In this document: piece by piece, positions 1 to 8,245 of the stretch
Layout of the letters: every line of letters begins with the position of its first letter
How positions within the stretch are numbered: position 1 is the stretch's first letter
From: Microbacterium telephonicum
Lineage (GTDB): Bacteria > Actinomycetota > Actinomycetes > Actinomycetales > Microbacteriaceae
Reading direction: 5' to 3'
Length of the DNA: 64,000 nucleotides
Assembly: GCF_003651225.1 (NCBI RefSeq)
Contig: NZ_RCDB01000001.1
Location: 744,001 to 808,000 of the forward strand
Made by a program: the position numbers and the translations under genes
The notes under the pieces: generated by a model
The model's database searches: none
Seen by the model: only the letters and a program-made list of their open reading frames with translations
Told to the model about the DNA's origin: nothing

Positions 1-802
1 AGACGCGCGGGTGGCTCGTCGCCCCCGTCATGTCGGCGACGAGGGGCGCGCCGGGCATGTCGGCGTTGCGCGCGAGTGCGAGCGAGTCAGCGAAGCCCAG
101 CTCCATCCGAGGTGCGGGGGCCGTGAAGACGGCATCGACCTCGTGGCGCCCGCCGTCCGCGGTCACGACGGCCGCGAGACGATCCTCCGAGACCTCCAGC
201 GCGCTCACCGGGGCGTCGACGACGCGGATGCCGCGGGCGGCGAGCCGTGCACTCACCGTGGGATCGAGCGGCTGCGCGGCAGCGGTGAACGCCGTGACGT
301 CGTCGCTCCACTGCCGCACGAGCTCGATCTGGTGCACGCTCGCCGGCGAGGTCGCGATCACGCCGAGCCGGGATCCGGCGACCTCGTAACCGTGGCAGTA
401 GGGGCAGTGCAGCACATCCCGTCCCCAGCGCTCGGCGAGGCCCGCGACCGCCGGCAGCTCGTCGACGACGCCCGCGGCGAGGACGACGGCACGGGCGGTG
501 TCGACGGTCCCGTCGGCGCGCGTCAGGCGCAGGCGGTCGCCGAGGTCGTCGACGGCCGCGACCGCGCCGGTCTCGACCGCGACGCCGTAGGCCGCGACTT
601 CGGAGCGCCCGCGAGCGAGGAGCTCGGCGGGGTCGAGCCCGTCGTGTCCCAGAACCCCGTGCATGTGCGCGGCGGAGCGGTTGCGCGGCGCGCCCGCGTC
701 GATCACGAGCGTGCGCCGACGCGCCCGCCCCAGCATCTGCGCCGCGCTCAGACCCGCGGCCCCGCCGCCGACGACCACGGCATCCCAGTCTCGAATCTCC
801 AT
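1..802 (-). CDS. Thioredoxin-reductase-like FAD/NAD(P) oxidoreductase (partial)
   Basis: Predicted cytosolic flavoprotein disulfide reductase or related oxidoreductase. The gene reads leftward from an ATG at 802 and runs off the window, so about 267 N-terminal residues are visible and the C-terminus is missing (the family is usually about 300 residues). Visible: a Rossmann FAD loop GGGAAG at residues 12-17, and CPYCHGYE near residues 133-140, where thioredoxin reductases carry their redox CxxC pair. It diverges from an XRE/cupin regulator across 66 bp containing a palindrome, so the regulator probably controls it. The substrate is unknown; the match is to the small TrxR-like group often annotated NAD(P)/FAD-dependent oxidoreductase. 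The family is well supported, the function is not. Confidence 0.85.
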   Translation of the reverse strand, partial: MEIRDWDAVVVGGGAAGLSAAQMLGRARRRTLVIDAGAPRNRSAAHMHGVLGHDGLDPAELLARGRSEVAAYGVAVETGAVAAVDDLGDRLRLTRADGTVDTARAVVLAAGVVDELPAVAGLAERWGRDVLHCPYCHGYEVAGSRLGVIATSPASVHQIELVRQWSDDVTAFTAAAQPLDPTVSARLAARGIRVVDAPVSALEVSEDRLAAVVTADGGRHEVDAVFTAPAPRMELGFADSLALARNADMPGAPLVADMTGATSHPRV

Positions 803-833
803 GCCGCCAGCATCCGTCGTGATGGTCGATATT

Positions 834-847
834 GCAAGGAGCCTTGC
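834..847. promoter_or_regulatory. Palindrome in divergent promoter, probable operator
   Basis: A perfect inverted repeat GCAAGG-AG-CCTTGC lies in the 66 bp between the divergent oxidoreductase and the XRE/cupin regulator. Position and symmetry suit the binding site of the adjacent HTH protein, which would then control both genes. The link to that regulator is inference from position only. Confidence 0.5.
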
Positions 848-868
848 GGTAATGGCAAACTGTAGGGC

Positions 869-1417
869 ATGGCGGGAACCGAGTTCGTGGGCGCGCGGCT
901 GCGAGCGGCGCGCCAGGCCAAGGGCTGGACGCTCGACGACCTCGCGTCGCGGGCGGGCATGTCGGCGAGCACGCTGTCACGGCTGGAATCGGGAAAGCGG
1001 CAGGCGGGGCTGGAGCTGCTCGTCCCCCTCACGCGGATGCTCGGCATCCGCATCGACGACCTGGTCGCCGAACCCGCCGACCCGCGCGTGCGTCGCCCGT
1101 CGACCACGCGGCACGGTCATGTCGTCGCGCCGCTCACGCGCGAGGATTCGCCGGTGCAGACCTACAAGGTGACCTTCCCGCCGCTGGCCGAAGCGCCGGA
1201 GCCGAGGGTCCACGACGGCTTCGAGTGGTTCTACGTGCTCAGTGGTCGGGTTCGCCTCGTGCTCGGCGAGAGCGAGCTCGTGCTCGAGCGCGGCGAGGCG
1301 GCGGAGTTCGACACGCGCACGCCGCACTCCATCAGCGCGATCGGGTCGAAGCCCGCCGAGGTCGTGTCGATCTTCAGTCCCGACGGCGAGAAGCTCCACA
1401 CCCGCACCGCGCACTGA
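869..1417 (+). CDS. XRE-family regulator with C-terminal cupin
   Basis: Transcription factor of 182 residues. An XRE-type helix-turn-helix occupies about residues 8-60 (LRAARQAKGWTLDDLASRAG, then STLSRLESGKR), and a cupin beta-barrel about residues 105-172 (FEWFYVLSGRVRLVLGE, then RTPHSI), which in this family binds a small ligand. The ATG at 869 is the first in frame and follows the divergent promoter palindrome. It is transcribed away from a TrxR-like oxidoreductase, so that gene and its own are the likely targets. The ligand is unknown. Domain order and length are typical of HTH-cupin regulators. Confidence 0.9.
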   Translation: MAGTEFVGARLRAARQAKGWTLDDLASRAGMSASTLSRLESGKRQAGLELLVPLTRMLGIRIDDLVAEPADPRVRRPSTTRHGHVVAPLTREDSPVQTYKVTFPPLAEAPEPRVHDGFEWFYVLSGRVRLVLGESELVLERGEAAEFDTRTPHSISAIGSKPAEVVSIFSPDGEKLHTRTAH

Positions 1418-1428
1418 GCCCACCTCGA

Positions 1429-1505
1429 ATCCGCGAGACCTCATCGGGCGGACGAGACCTGGGGTGGCACCCGAGGTCTCGGCGCGCAGATGAGGTCTCG
1501 CGGAT
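1429..1505. repeat. Nested palindromic element (family C)
   Basis: The outer arms are a perfect 17-bp inverted repeat, ATCCGCGAGACCTCATC at 1429-1445 and its complement at 1489-1505. Inside is a second perfect 8-bp pair, CGAGACCT at 1453-1460 and AGGTCTCG at 1474-1481, separated by 13 nt. The word CGAGACCT therefore occurs four times, twice in each orientation. It lies between the convergent regulator and pgi genes, so it could act as a two-way terminator, but its nested symmetry is beyond a simple terminator. The whole gene-free stretch 1418-1785 holds only this element and the tandem repeat at 1715-1774; the rest shows no convincing gene. Confidence 0.75.
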
Positions 1506-1714
1506 GTGGGCCCGGGCCGACCGGATCCGGCGGCTCGGTGCGGCAGTACGGTCGGCGGCCTGCTGCTGTCGGTGATCGGCCACTTCCGCACCGCGGGCGG
1601 CTCCGACCCGACGCCGTCGCCGCCCACGAAGACGACCCCGAGCCCGTCGCCGTCCCGGCCTGACCCGCCGAGGTCGCCGGTTGCCGCGCGAGCTCGCCGA
1701 TGCGAACGCGAGTT

Positions 1715-1774
1715 CGCCGGCGAGCTCGGCGCAGCGCCGGCGAACTCGGCGCAGGACCGGCGAGCTCGTCGCAG
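1715..1774. repeat. Three 20-bp tandem repeats
   Basis: Three back-to-back 20-bp units at 1715-1734, 1735-1754 and 1755-1774 share the pattern CCGGCGAGCTCGGCGCAG, with one to three changes each. They end 11 bp before the pgi stop codon (pgi reads leftward). No function is evident; they are a likely site of length variation between strains. Confidence 0.7.
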
Positions 1775-1785
1775 GCGCCCGCGCG

Positions 1786-3468
1786 TCAGCCCTGGCGGTG
1801 GGTGCGGTAGTAGTCGAGCAGCGCTCGGGTCGAGGCGTCCTGCGACGCGTACGCGTCGTCGTCGCCCTCGATCGCGGGCGCGATCTGCAGCGCCAGCTGC
1901 TTGCCGAGTTCCACACCCCACTGGTCGAACGAGTTGATGCCCCAGATCACGCCCTGTGTGAAGGTGATGTGCTCGTACAGGGCGATGAGCTCGCCGAGCA
2001 CGGTCGGGGTGAGCGCCGGGGCGAAGATCGACGTCGTCGGGCGGTTGCCGGCGAACGTGCGCGCGGCCACGAGGGCGCCGGTGGTGCCCTCCGCCTCGAC
2101 CTCGGCGGCGGTCTTGCCGAACGCGAGCGCCTTGGTCTGTGCCAGGAAGTTCGCGAGGAACAGGCCGTGCACGTCGCGCTCGCCGTCCTTGAGCGGGTAG
2201 GCGGGGTTGGCGAAGGCGATGAAGTCGGCGGGGATGAGGCGCGTGCCCTGGTGGATGAGCTGGTAGAACGCGTGCTGGCCGTTGGTGCCGGGCTCGCCCC
2301 AGAACACCTCGCCGGTGTCGGTCGTCACGGGGCTGCCGTCCCAGCGCACCGACTTGCCGTTGGATTCCATCGTGAGCTGCTGCAGGTAGGCGGCGAAGCG
2401 CGACAGCTGCTGCGCGTAGGGCAGCACGGCGTGCGACTGCGCACCGAGGAAGTTCGTGTACCAGACGTTGAGCAGGCCCATCAGCACCGGCACGTTCGAC
2501 GCGAGCGGAGTGGTCGCCACGTGCTCGTCGACGGCGTGGAAGCCGGCCAGCAGCTCGCGGAACGAGTCCGGTCCGAGCTCGAGCATGAGCGAGAGCCCGA
2601 TGGCCGAGTCGACGGAGTAGCGCCCGCCCACCCAGTCCCAGAATCCGAACGCGTTGGCGGTGTCGATGCCGAAGGCGGCGACCTTGTCGAGCGCGGTCGA
2701 CACGGCCACGAAGTGGTGCGCGACGGCATCCGTGCGCTGCGCCTCGGAGCCGTCGATCGCGTCCGCGTTCTGCAGCCCTGCCCACAGCCAGTCCCGCGCG
2801 AGCCGCGCGTTGGTGAGGGTCTCGAGCGTGGTGAAGGTCTTCGACGCGACGATGAACAGCGTCGTCTCGGGGTCGAGGTCGGCCGTCTTGTGGGCGAGGT
2901 CGAACGGGTCGATGTTCGACACGAAGCGCGCCTGGATGCCCGCCGTCGCATACGGCTCGAGCGCCGCCGAGATCATGGCGGGGCCGAGGTCGGAGCCGCC
3001 GATGCCGATGTTGACGACCGTCTGCACCTTCTTGCCCGTGATGCCGGTCCACTCGCCCGAGCGCACGCGCTCGGCGAACGCGCTCATCGCGTCGAGTACG
3101 CCCTGCACGTCGTGGTCGACGTCCTGGCCGTCGACGACCAGCTTGGGCTCGGCTCCCGCGGGGCGACGCAGCGCCGTGTGCAGCACCGCGCGGTCCTCGG
3201 TCGTGTTGATGTGCGTGCCGGCGAGCATGGCGGCGTAGCGCTCGGCGACACCGGTCTGCTCGGCCAGGGCGACGAGGGAGGTGAGGATGCCGGCGTCCAC
3301 GAGGTTCTTCGACAGGTCGACGCGCAGGTCGGCGAGGTCGAAGGTCAGTCGCTCCACGCGACCCGGGTCGGCGTCGAACCAGGCCCGCAGATCTGGGGCG
3401 AAGACGTTCTTGTGGGCGGTGAGCTCGGCCCAGGCGGGCGTGGCGGTGGCATCGATGGGAGTGGTCAC
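1786..3468 (-). CDS. pgi: Glucose-6-phosphate isomerase
   Basis: Interconverts glucose 6-phosphate and fructose 6-phosphate in the cytosol, at the entry to glycolysis and gluconeogenesis. The 560-residue length is normal for the bacterial long form. Visible family signatures are [11 protein letters not shown] near residue 155, the segment [20 protein letters not shown] in the SIS core, and [14 protein letters not shown] near residue 505, the second PGI signature. It starts at ATG 3468 and is flanked by unrelated genes, so it is probably transcribed alone. Downstream lie a tandem repeat and a nested palindrome. Assignment is secure. Confidence 0.98.
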   Translation of the reverse strand: MTTPIDATATPAWAELTAHKNVFAPDLRAWFDADPGRVERLTFDLADLRVDLSKNLVDAGILTSLVALAEQTGVAERYAAMLAGTHINTTEDRAVLHTALRRPAGAEPKLVVDGQDVDHDVQGVLDAMSAFAERVRSGEWTGITGKKVQTVVNIGIGGSDLGPAMISAALEPYATAGIQARFVSNIDPFDLAHKTADLDPETTLFIVASKTFTTLETLTNARLARDWLWAGLQNADAIDGSEAQRTDAVAHHFVAVSTALDKVAAFGIDTANAFGFWDWVGGRYSVDSAIGLSLMLELGPDSFRELLAGFHAVDEHVATTPLASNVPVLMGLLNVWYTNFLGAQSHAVLPYAQQLSRFAAYLQQLTMESNGKSVRWDGSPVTTDTGEVFWGEPGTNGQHAFYQLIHQGTRLIPADFIAFANPAYPLKDGERDVHGLFLANFLAQTKALAFGKTAAEVEAEGTTGALVAARTFAGNRPTTSIFAPALTPTVLGELIALYEHITFTQGVIWGINSFDQWGVELGKQLALQIAPAIEGDDDAYASQDASTRALLDYYRTHRQG

Positions 3469-3539
3469 GCACCCACGCTAGCGCCCACCGTGGCGGCCGT
3501 GTGGTGGGCGGGCCGGACATTGCGACGGATGCCGGAAGG

Positions 3540-3566
3540 GCCGGTCGGGGAAGCCACCCGACCGGC
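3540..3566 (-). terminator. Hairpin terminator after the DUF4097-like gene
   Basis: CCGGTCGGG at 3541-3549 pairs perfectly with CCCGACCGG at 3557-3565 around a 7-nt loop, with one more G-C pair outside. It lies 18 bp past the stop of the leftward operon 3584-6422 and is the likely end of that transcript. There is no T-run, as is usual at this GC content. Confidence 0.6.
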
Positions 3567-3583
3567 GCTCGGCGCTGCGTGCG

Positions 3584-4453
3584 TCAGCGCACCGGGCGCA
3601 GCACGACCTCCCCCGCCGAGACCGACACGGCGATCGTGCGCGGTGCGGTCGCCGCGGTGTCGAGGCGGTTGTCGAAGCCGCCTGCGGACACGTCGGAGGT
3701 CACCGCGTAGGTCTCATCCGGCAGCGCGAGGTTCACGCGCCCGGCCGAGACGTCGACCGTGAGGGCGTCGGGGGCGCGGCGCAACCGCCCGTCGACCGCT
3801 CCCGCGCTCACCTGCACGTCGGCCTCGCGGACGCCGGCGAGGTCGAGGCTCGTGCGCCCGGCGCTGACGTCGACGTCGAGCTCGAAGGCGGTGCCGCTGA
3901 GGTCGATGGCGCCGGCGCTGAGGTCGACCTCGAGCTCGCCGAAGCTGCCGTCGGCCGTGATCGAGCCCGCCGAGAGCGACAGCGAGGTGTTCAGGCCGTA
4001 CCGCTCGAGGGCCGCGGGCAGCGTGAGCACCGCGCGGTCGCCGGCCTCGGGCCCGAAGAAGTCCCACCCGCTGCCGAACCAGCCGCGGTCGGTGCGGATC
4101 GACAGCTCGTCCTCGTCGCGCTCGAAGCGCCAGTCGTCGGGGGAGCCTTCGACGTTGAGCTGGGCGTCCTCGACGTCGCCGTAGATGATCGTGAGGTCGG
4201 CCGCGCTCACATCGACGTCGTAGCCGCTGATGCCGTCGGCGTCGACGTGGAACGTCTGGGTGCGCACGGCGCCGCCGCCGCGGACGGCGGCGAAGGCCGA
4301 CGTGGCGACCGTGCCGAGGATGAGCACCGCACCGAGTGCGATCGCGATGACGGCGACGACGGTGGACGACGGGCGGCGCGGCCCCGCGGGCGCGGGTCCC
4401 TGCGGCGGCTGCGGCTGTGGCGGCAGGGGCGGCGGGGTCATCGTGATGGTCAT
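3584..4453 (-). CDS. DUF4097-like membrane-anchored beta-helix protein
   Basis: A 289-residue protein with a proline-rich cytoplasmic N-terminus (about residues 1-30), a single transmembrane segment (about 32-58, VVAVIAIALGAVLILGTVAT) and an extracytoplasmic domain with repeated VDVSAG-type turns, as in the DUF4097/adhesin-like beta-helix family. It starts at ATG 4453, with GGAG about nine bases upstream, and overlaps the response-regulator stop by four bases. It is the last gene of a sensor kinase/response regulator operon. In related operons such proteins are envelope-stress outputs; that role here is inference. ATG 4441 is an alternative start. Confidence 0.75.
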   Translation of the reverse strand: MTITMTPPPLPPQPQPPQGPAPAGPRRPSSTVVAVIAIALGAVLILGTVATSAFAAVRGGGAVRTQTFHVDADGISGYDVDVSAADLTIIYGDVEDAQLNVEGSPDDWRFERDEDELSIRTDRGWFGSGWDFFGPEAGDRAVLTLPAALERYGLNTSLSLSAGSITADGSFGELEVDLSAGAIDLSGTAFELDVDVSAGRTSLDLAGVREADVQVSAGAVDGRLRRAPDALTVDVSAGRVNLALPDETYAVTSDVSAGGFDNRLDTAATAPRTIAVSVSAGEVVLRPVR

Positions 4454-5154
4454 CGGTCTGCTCCGTTCGGGAGGGTGGGGTGCGTGGGCGCGGTCGTGCC
4501 GTGCTCGAGGTGCACGAGGGCGGCGAGCACCCGCCGGTTGCCGTGCTCGTCCTGCTCCAGGTCGAGCTTCTGGAACAGCGACGTGATGTGCTTCTCGACG
4601 GCCGCCTCGCTGACGAACAGCGTCGAGGCGATCGCCTGGTTGCTCTTGCCCTCGGCGATCAGGGCGAGCACGGTGCGCTCCCGCTCGGTGAGGCGCGCCA
4701 TCCGCTCGTCGCGGCCCCGGCGGGTGAGCAGCTGGGCGACGACCTCGGGGTCGAGCACGGTCGCCCCCGCCCCGATCCGCTCGACGGCGTCGAGGAAGTC
4801 GGACACGTCGGCGACGCGATCCTTGAGCAGGTAGCCCAACGCCCCGCGCTGCCCGGCGCCGGATCCGGTGATGAGGTCGCTGGCGTAGCGCTCCTCGACG
4901 TACTGGCTGAGCACGAGCACCGGCAGCGCGGGGTCGGCGGCCCGCAGGGCGAGCGCGCCGCGGATGCCCTCGTCGGTGTAGGTCGGGGGCAGCCGCACGT
5001 CGAGGATGCACAGGTCGGGGGCGGTTTCGGCGACGCGGGTCGTGAGCTCTCCCGCATCCGGGAGCGCCGCGACGATCTCGTGTCCGGCATCTTCGAGCAG
5101 ACGCACCAGCCCGGCGCGCAGCAGCGCGGAGTCTTCGCAGATCAGGATGCGCAC
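4450..5154 (-). CDS. NarL/LuxR-type response regulator
   Basis: DNA-binding response regulator of 234 residues. The receiver domain (about 1-120) has the acidic pair at E7/D8 and the likely phosphoacceptor D52 in CILDVRLPP. A LuxR-type helix-turn-helix follows at about 155-220 (RLTERERTVLALIAEGKSNQ). The GTG at 5154 gives the canonical start VRILICEDSALL. It overlaps the kinase gene by 13 bp and the downstream membrane-protein gene by 4 bp, so the three are co-transcribed. It is the cognate partner of the kinase at 5142-6422. Confidence 0.93.
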   Translation of the reverse strand: MRILICEDSALLRAGLVRLLEDAGHEIVAALPDAGELTTRVAETAPDLCILDVRLPPTYTDEGIRGALALRAADPALPVLVLSQYVEERYASDLITGSGAGQRGALGYLLKDRVADVSDFLDAVERIGAGATVLDPEVVAQLLTRRGRDERMARLTERERTVLALIAEGKSNQAIASTLFVSEAAVEKHITSLFQKLDLEQDEHGNRRVLAALVHLEHGTTAPTHPTLPNGADR

Positions 5155-6422
5155 GGGACGCTCACCTCCAGGGCGGTCGGGCCGCCGGCGGGACTGTCGA
5201 GACGCGGCGTGCCGCCTGCGGCGACGATGCGGTTCATGATGCCGTCGAGCCCGCCGCCGGGCTGCACGTGCGCCCCGCCGATGCCGTTGTCCTCGACACG
5301 CGCCCACAGTGTTCCGTCGTCGCGGCGGCGCACGACCACACGCGCCTCCGATCCGCGGGAGTGCTTGGCCGCGTTGGTGAGCGACTCCGCGATGGTGAAA
5401 TACACCGCCGCCTCCGCGGTCGCCGAGCAGCGGCCGTCGATGCGCACGTCGAGGGCGACGGGGATCGGCGAGCGGGCCGCGAGCGCCGAGAGGGCCGCAT
5501 CCAGCCCGCGGTCATCGAGCACGGAGGTGTGGATGCCGCGCGCGAGCTGACGCAGCTCGGTGATGGCGGCCTTCGTCGAGGTGTGAGCCTCGTCGATGAG
5601 CGCCTTGGCGGCGGCCGGGTCGGAGTCGATCTTCTGCTGCGCGAGGCCCAACGTCATGCCGACCGAGACCAGCCGCGGCTGGACCCCGTCGTGGAGGTCG
5701 CGCTCGATGCGGGTGCGCTCCACCTCGCTGGCGCGCACGGCGCCTTCGCGCTGGGCGCCGGCGGTGCGGGCCTGCTCGGCGGCGGTGCGGGCCTCCTCGG
5801 CCAGGATCGCCTCCCGCGAGGGGACGAGGATCGCGCGGGTGAGCACGCGGTGCAGGAGGGCGATGCCGAGCAGGATCGCGAGGGCGACGATGATGCCGAG
5901 CGCCCCGGCGAGCACCGCCCAGCCCGCGTCGATCACGATGTCGGTGAAGGGCAGGCGCACGTCGCCGCCGCGCAGCGGCGCGAACAGCAGGCCGATGCTG
6001 CGGAAGAGGCCGGCGATCGTGGGCAGCACGATGAGGCCGAGCACGGTCGCGATCGCGACACTCGCGACACCGCGCCACATGGGGCCGTCGGTGAACTGGT
6101 GCCAGAGCGAGCGCAGCCAGCCGCCGAATCCGGCGCGCTCGCGGCGGCGGGGGCGCAGCGCCGGCAGGCCGTAGCGGTACAGCCCTTCGACCCGCTCGTA
6201 CTCGACCCACGCCGACGCGTAAAGGGCGTAGACGAAGGCGACGAGGAACAGCAGCCCGATCCCGAAGACGAGCACGAGGCCGACGCCGACGCTGAGCAGG
6301 GTGAACAGGATCGTGAACGCGATCGAGCCGACGACGCCGAGGGCGGCCAACTGTGCGATCGCACCCAGATGCAGGAGCGTGCCCGGGCGACGGGTGGTCG
6401 CGGGGGCGGCGGTGGTGGTCAT
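5142..6422 (-). CDS. Sensor histidine kinase (NarL-system type)
   Basis: Membrane kinase of 426 residues. The N-terminal half holds about four hydrophobic segments (near 25-70, 118-150, 163-195), resembling the putative-sensor domain found in actinobacterial kinases. A HisKA_3 dimerization segment carries ERDLHDGVQPR with phosphoacceptor H244, and a HATPase domain ends with NAAKHS and DNGIGG. It phosphorylates the response regulator encoded next (13-bp overlap). The operon has a terminator hairpin at 3540-3566. The signal sensed is unknown. Confidence 0.92.
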   Translation of the reverse strand: MTTTAAPATTRRPGTLLHLGAIAQLAALGVVGSIAFTILFTLLSVGVGLVLVFGIGLLFLVAFVYALYASAWVEYERVEGLYRYGLPALRPRRRERAGFGGWLRSLWHQFTDGPMWRGVASVAIATVLGLIVLPTIAGLFRSIGLLFAPLRGGDVRLPFTDIVIDAGWAVLAGALGIIVALAILLGIALLHRVLTRAILVPSREAILAEEARTAAEQARTAGAQREGAVRASEVERTRIERDLHDGVQPRLVSVGMTLGLAQQKIDSDPAAAKALIDEAHTSTKAAITELRQLARGIHTSVLDDRGLDAALSALAARSPIPVALDVRIDGRCSATAEAAVYFTIAESLTNAAKHSRGSEARVVVRRRDDGTLWARVEDNGIGGAHVQPGGGLDGIMNRIVAAGGTPRLDSPAGGPTALEVSVPCAS

Positions 6423-6538
6423 GACTCCACGCTAGGACCGCGCCCGCGACGCCGCGCCAGAGGAAGCCGGACACCTCGGGTCGGGTTTTCCCTACCCCGG
6501 GCGGATGCCGACGCGCGCGGCTTTGGGAGGATGGAACG

Positions 6539-7348
6539 GTGACGACACCCGACATCCGCCTCATCGCCGTCGACATGGACGGGACGCTCCTGGGTCCCGA
6601 GGGCGACGTCCCCGACCGGCTGTGGCCGCTGCTGGAGCGGATGCGGGAGCGCGGCATCGCGTTCGCCCCCGCGAGTGGCCGTCAGCTCGCCACCCTGCAG
6701 GCGATGTTCGGAGGCGTCGACGGCGACCTCGACTACATCGCCGAGAACGGCGCGTACGTCGTGCGCGGCGAGGTCGAGGTGAGCTCCGACGCGATGGACC
6801 CGACGGTGGTGACCGCCATCGTCCAGCGGATCCGCGACGCCGTCGCGGCCGGCGACCTGCACACCGCCGTGGTCGTGTGCGGCAAGCGCTCCGCGTACAT
6901 CGAAGACCGCGGCGGCGAGTTCCGCGAAGAGGTGGACAAGTACTACCGCCGCCTCGAGGTGGTCGACGACCTGACGGCCACGGGCGACCAGATCCTGAAG
7001 GTCGCGCTCTACGATTTCGACGGCGGCGAGGCGCACACTGCGCCGCTGCTGGCCGACCTCACCGCGACGCACCAGGTGGTCGTGTCGGGCGAGCACTGGG
7101 TCGACGTCATGAACCGCGGCGTCGACAAGGGCGTCGCCCTGCGCGCGCTGCAGCGCGATCTCGGCGTCACCTCCGCCCAGACCGCGGCGTTCGGGGACTA
7201 CCTCAACGACATCGGCATGCTGCAGGCCGCCGATTGGTCGTACGCGATGGCCGACGCGCATCCCGACGTCGTCGCGGTGGCCCGCCATCGCGCCCCGTCC
7301 AACGCCGACGCCGGGGTCGTCACCGTGATCGAGCAGCTCCTGGCCTGA
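6539..7348 (+). CDS. Cof-type HAD-superfamily phosphatase
   Basis: Predicted cytosolic sugar-phosphate or phospho-metabolite phosphatase of 269 residues. Motif I AVDMDGTLL places the nucleophile at D12 and the acid/base at D14. The C2 cap lies in the middle, and motif IV GDYLND is at residues 219-224. The GTG at 6539 is immediately preceded by GAGGAT plus six bases, like the leaderless pattern of many genes here, though GGGAGG could also serve as a binding site. The substrate cannot be told from sequence. Confidence 0.92.
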   Translation: MTTPDIRLIAVDMDGTLLGPEGDVPDRLWPLLERMRERGIAFAPASGRQLATLQAMFGGVDGDLDYIAENGAYVVRGEVEVSSDAMDPTVVTAIVQRIRDAVAAGDLHTAVVVCGKRSAYIEDRGGEFREEVDKYYRRLEVVDDLTATGDQILKVALYDFDGGEAHTAPLLADLTATHQVVVSGEHWVDVMNRGVDKGVALRALQRDLGVTSAQTAAFGDYLNDIGMLQAADWSYAMADAHPDVVAVARHRAPSNADAGVVTVIEQLLA

Positions 7349-7368
7349 CACGGGCGTAGCGTGGAGTA

Positions 7369-8199
7369 ATGGTCACGATCCCCACGCTCACACTCAACGA
7401 CGGCACGACCTTCCCCGAGCTCGGACTCGGCACGTACAACCTCCGCGGCGACGAGGGCGTCGACGCGATCGTCGCGGCCGTCGGCAACGGCTACCGGCTG
7501 CTCGACTCGGCCGTGAACTACGAGAACGAGACCGAGGTCGGCGAGGCGGTGCGCCGCTCCGGCATCCGCGACGAGCTGATCGTGACCACGAAGGTGCCCG
7601 GCCGCGATCACGGGTTCGACGAGACCCGCCGCAGCGCGGACGGCTCGCTCGAGCGACTCGGGCTCGAGCGCATCGACCTGTACCTCATCCACTGGCCCAA
7701 CCCGTCCGTCGGCAAGTGGCTCGACACCTACCGCGGGATGCTCGCGCTCCGCGAGGACGGGAAGGTGGGGTCGGTCGGCGTCTCCAACTTCACCGAGGCG
7801 ATGCTGACCCGCCTGATCGACGAGACCGGCGTCGCGCCGGCGGTCAACCAGGTCGAGATGCACCCCTACTTCCCGCAGTCGGCGCTGCGTGCCTTCCACG
7901 CGGAGCACGGCATCCGCACCGAGAGTTGGAGCCCGCTCGCGCGGCGCAGCGAGCTGCTGTCGGAGCAGACCGTCGCCGACGTCGCCGCCGCGCACGGGGT
8001 CACCCCGACGCAGGCGGTGCTGCGCTGGCACACCCAGCTCGGGTCGACGCCGATCCCGAAGTCTGCGACGCCGCAGCGTCAGGTCGAGAACGCCGATGTC
8101 TTCGGCTTCACGTTGACGGATGCCGAGCTCGCCGCGATCTCGGGTCTCGAGCGCGGGCGCCTGTGGGACGGCGATCCCGACACCCACGAGGAGATGTGA
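7369..8199 (+). CDS. Aldo/keto reductase
   Basis: NADPH-dependent carbonyl reductase of 276 residues, a TIM-barrel protein of the AKR5/2,5-diketogluconate-reductase type. The catalytic tetrad is D46, Y51, K75 and H108 (LLDSAVNYENE, TTKVPG, LIHWP). The phosphate-binding segment PIPKSATPQRQVEN is near the C-terminus. ATG 7369 follows TAGCGT by six bases, so the transcript may be leaderless, although GGAG also lies just upstream. It trails the HAD gene by 20 bp. Confidence 0.94.
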   Translation: MVTIPTLTLNDGTTFPELGLGTYNLRGDEGVDAIVAAVGNGYRLLDSAVNYENETEVGEAVRRSGIRDELIVTTKVPGRDHGFDETRRSADGSLERLGLERIDLYLIHWPNPSVGKWLDTYRGMLALREDGKVGSVGVSNFTEAMLTRLIDETGVAPAVNQVEMHPYFPQSALRAFHAEHGIRTESWSPLARRSELLSEQTVADVAAAHGVTPTQAVLRWHTQLGSTPIPKSATPQRQVENADVFGFTLTDAELAAISGLERGRLWDGDPDTHEEM

Positions 8200-8221
8200 C
8201 CCGCCCGACGTCGCCGCATCG

Positions 8222-8239
8222 GGGCCGCGTCCGCGGCCC
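8222..8239. terminator. Two-way hairpin between convergent genes
   Basis: GGGCCGCG at 8222-8229 and CGCGGCCC at 8232-8239 form a perfect 8-bp stem in the 46-bp gap between the rightward aldo/keto reductase and the leftward Pr6Pr gene. It could terminate both. The loop is only 2 nt, so in RNA the closing pairs would open. Confidence 0.5.
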
Positions 8240-8245
8240 GCGGTG

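Noticed and set aside
1506..1937. Rightward open frame of about 143 codons with a Pro/Thr-rich stretch
   Set aside because: It overlaps the pgi 3-prime end antisense, runs through a tandem repeat and the composition is explained by high GC. A relic of a secreted-protein gene is conceivable but unsupported.
1681..3762. Very long antisense open frames opposite pgi, sbcC, nadE, ABC, MMPL and other genes
   Set aside because: They are the usual high-GC shadow frames: repetitive Arg/Ala/Pro or Glu/Asp/His composition, no domains, and each opposite a secure gene.
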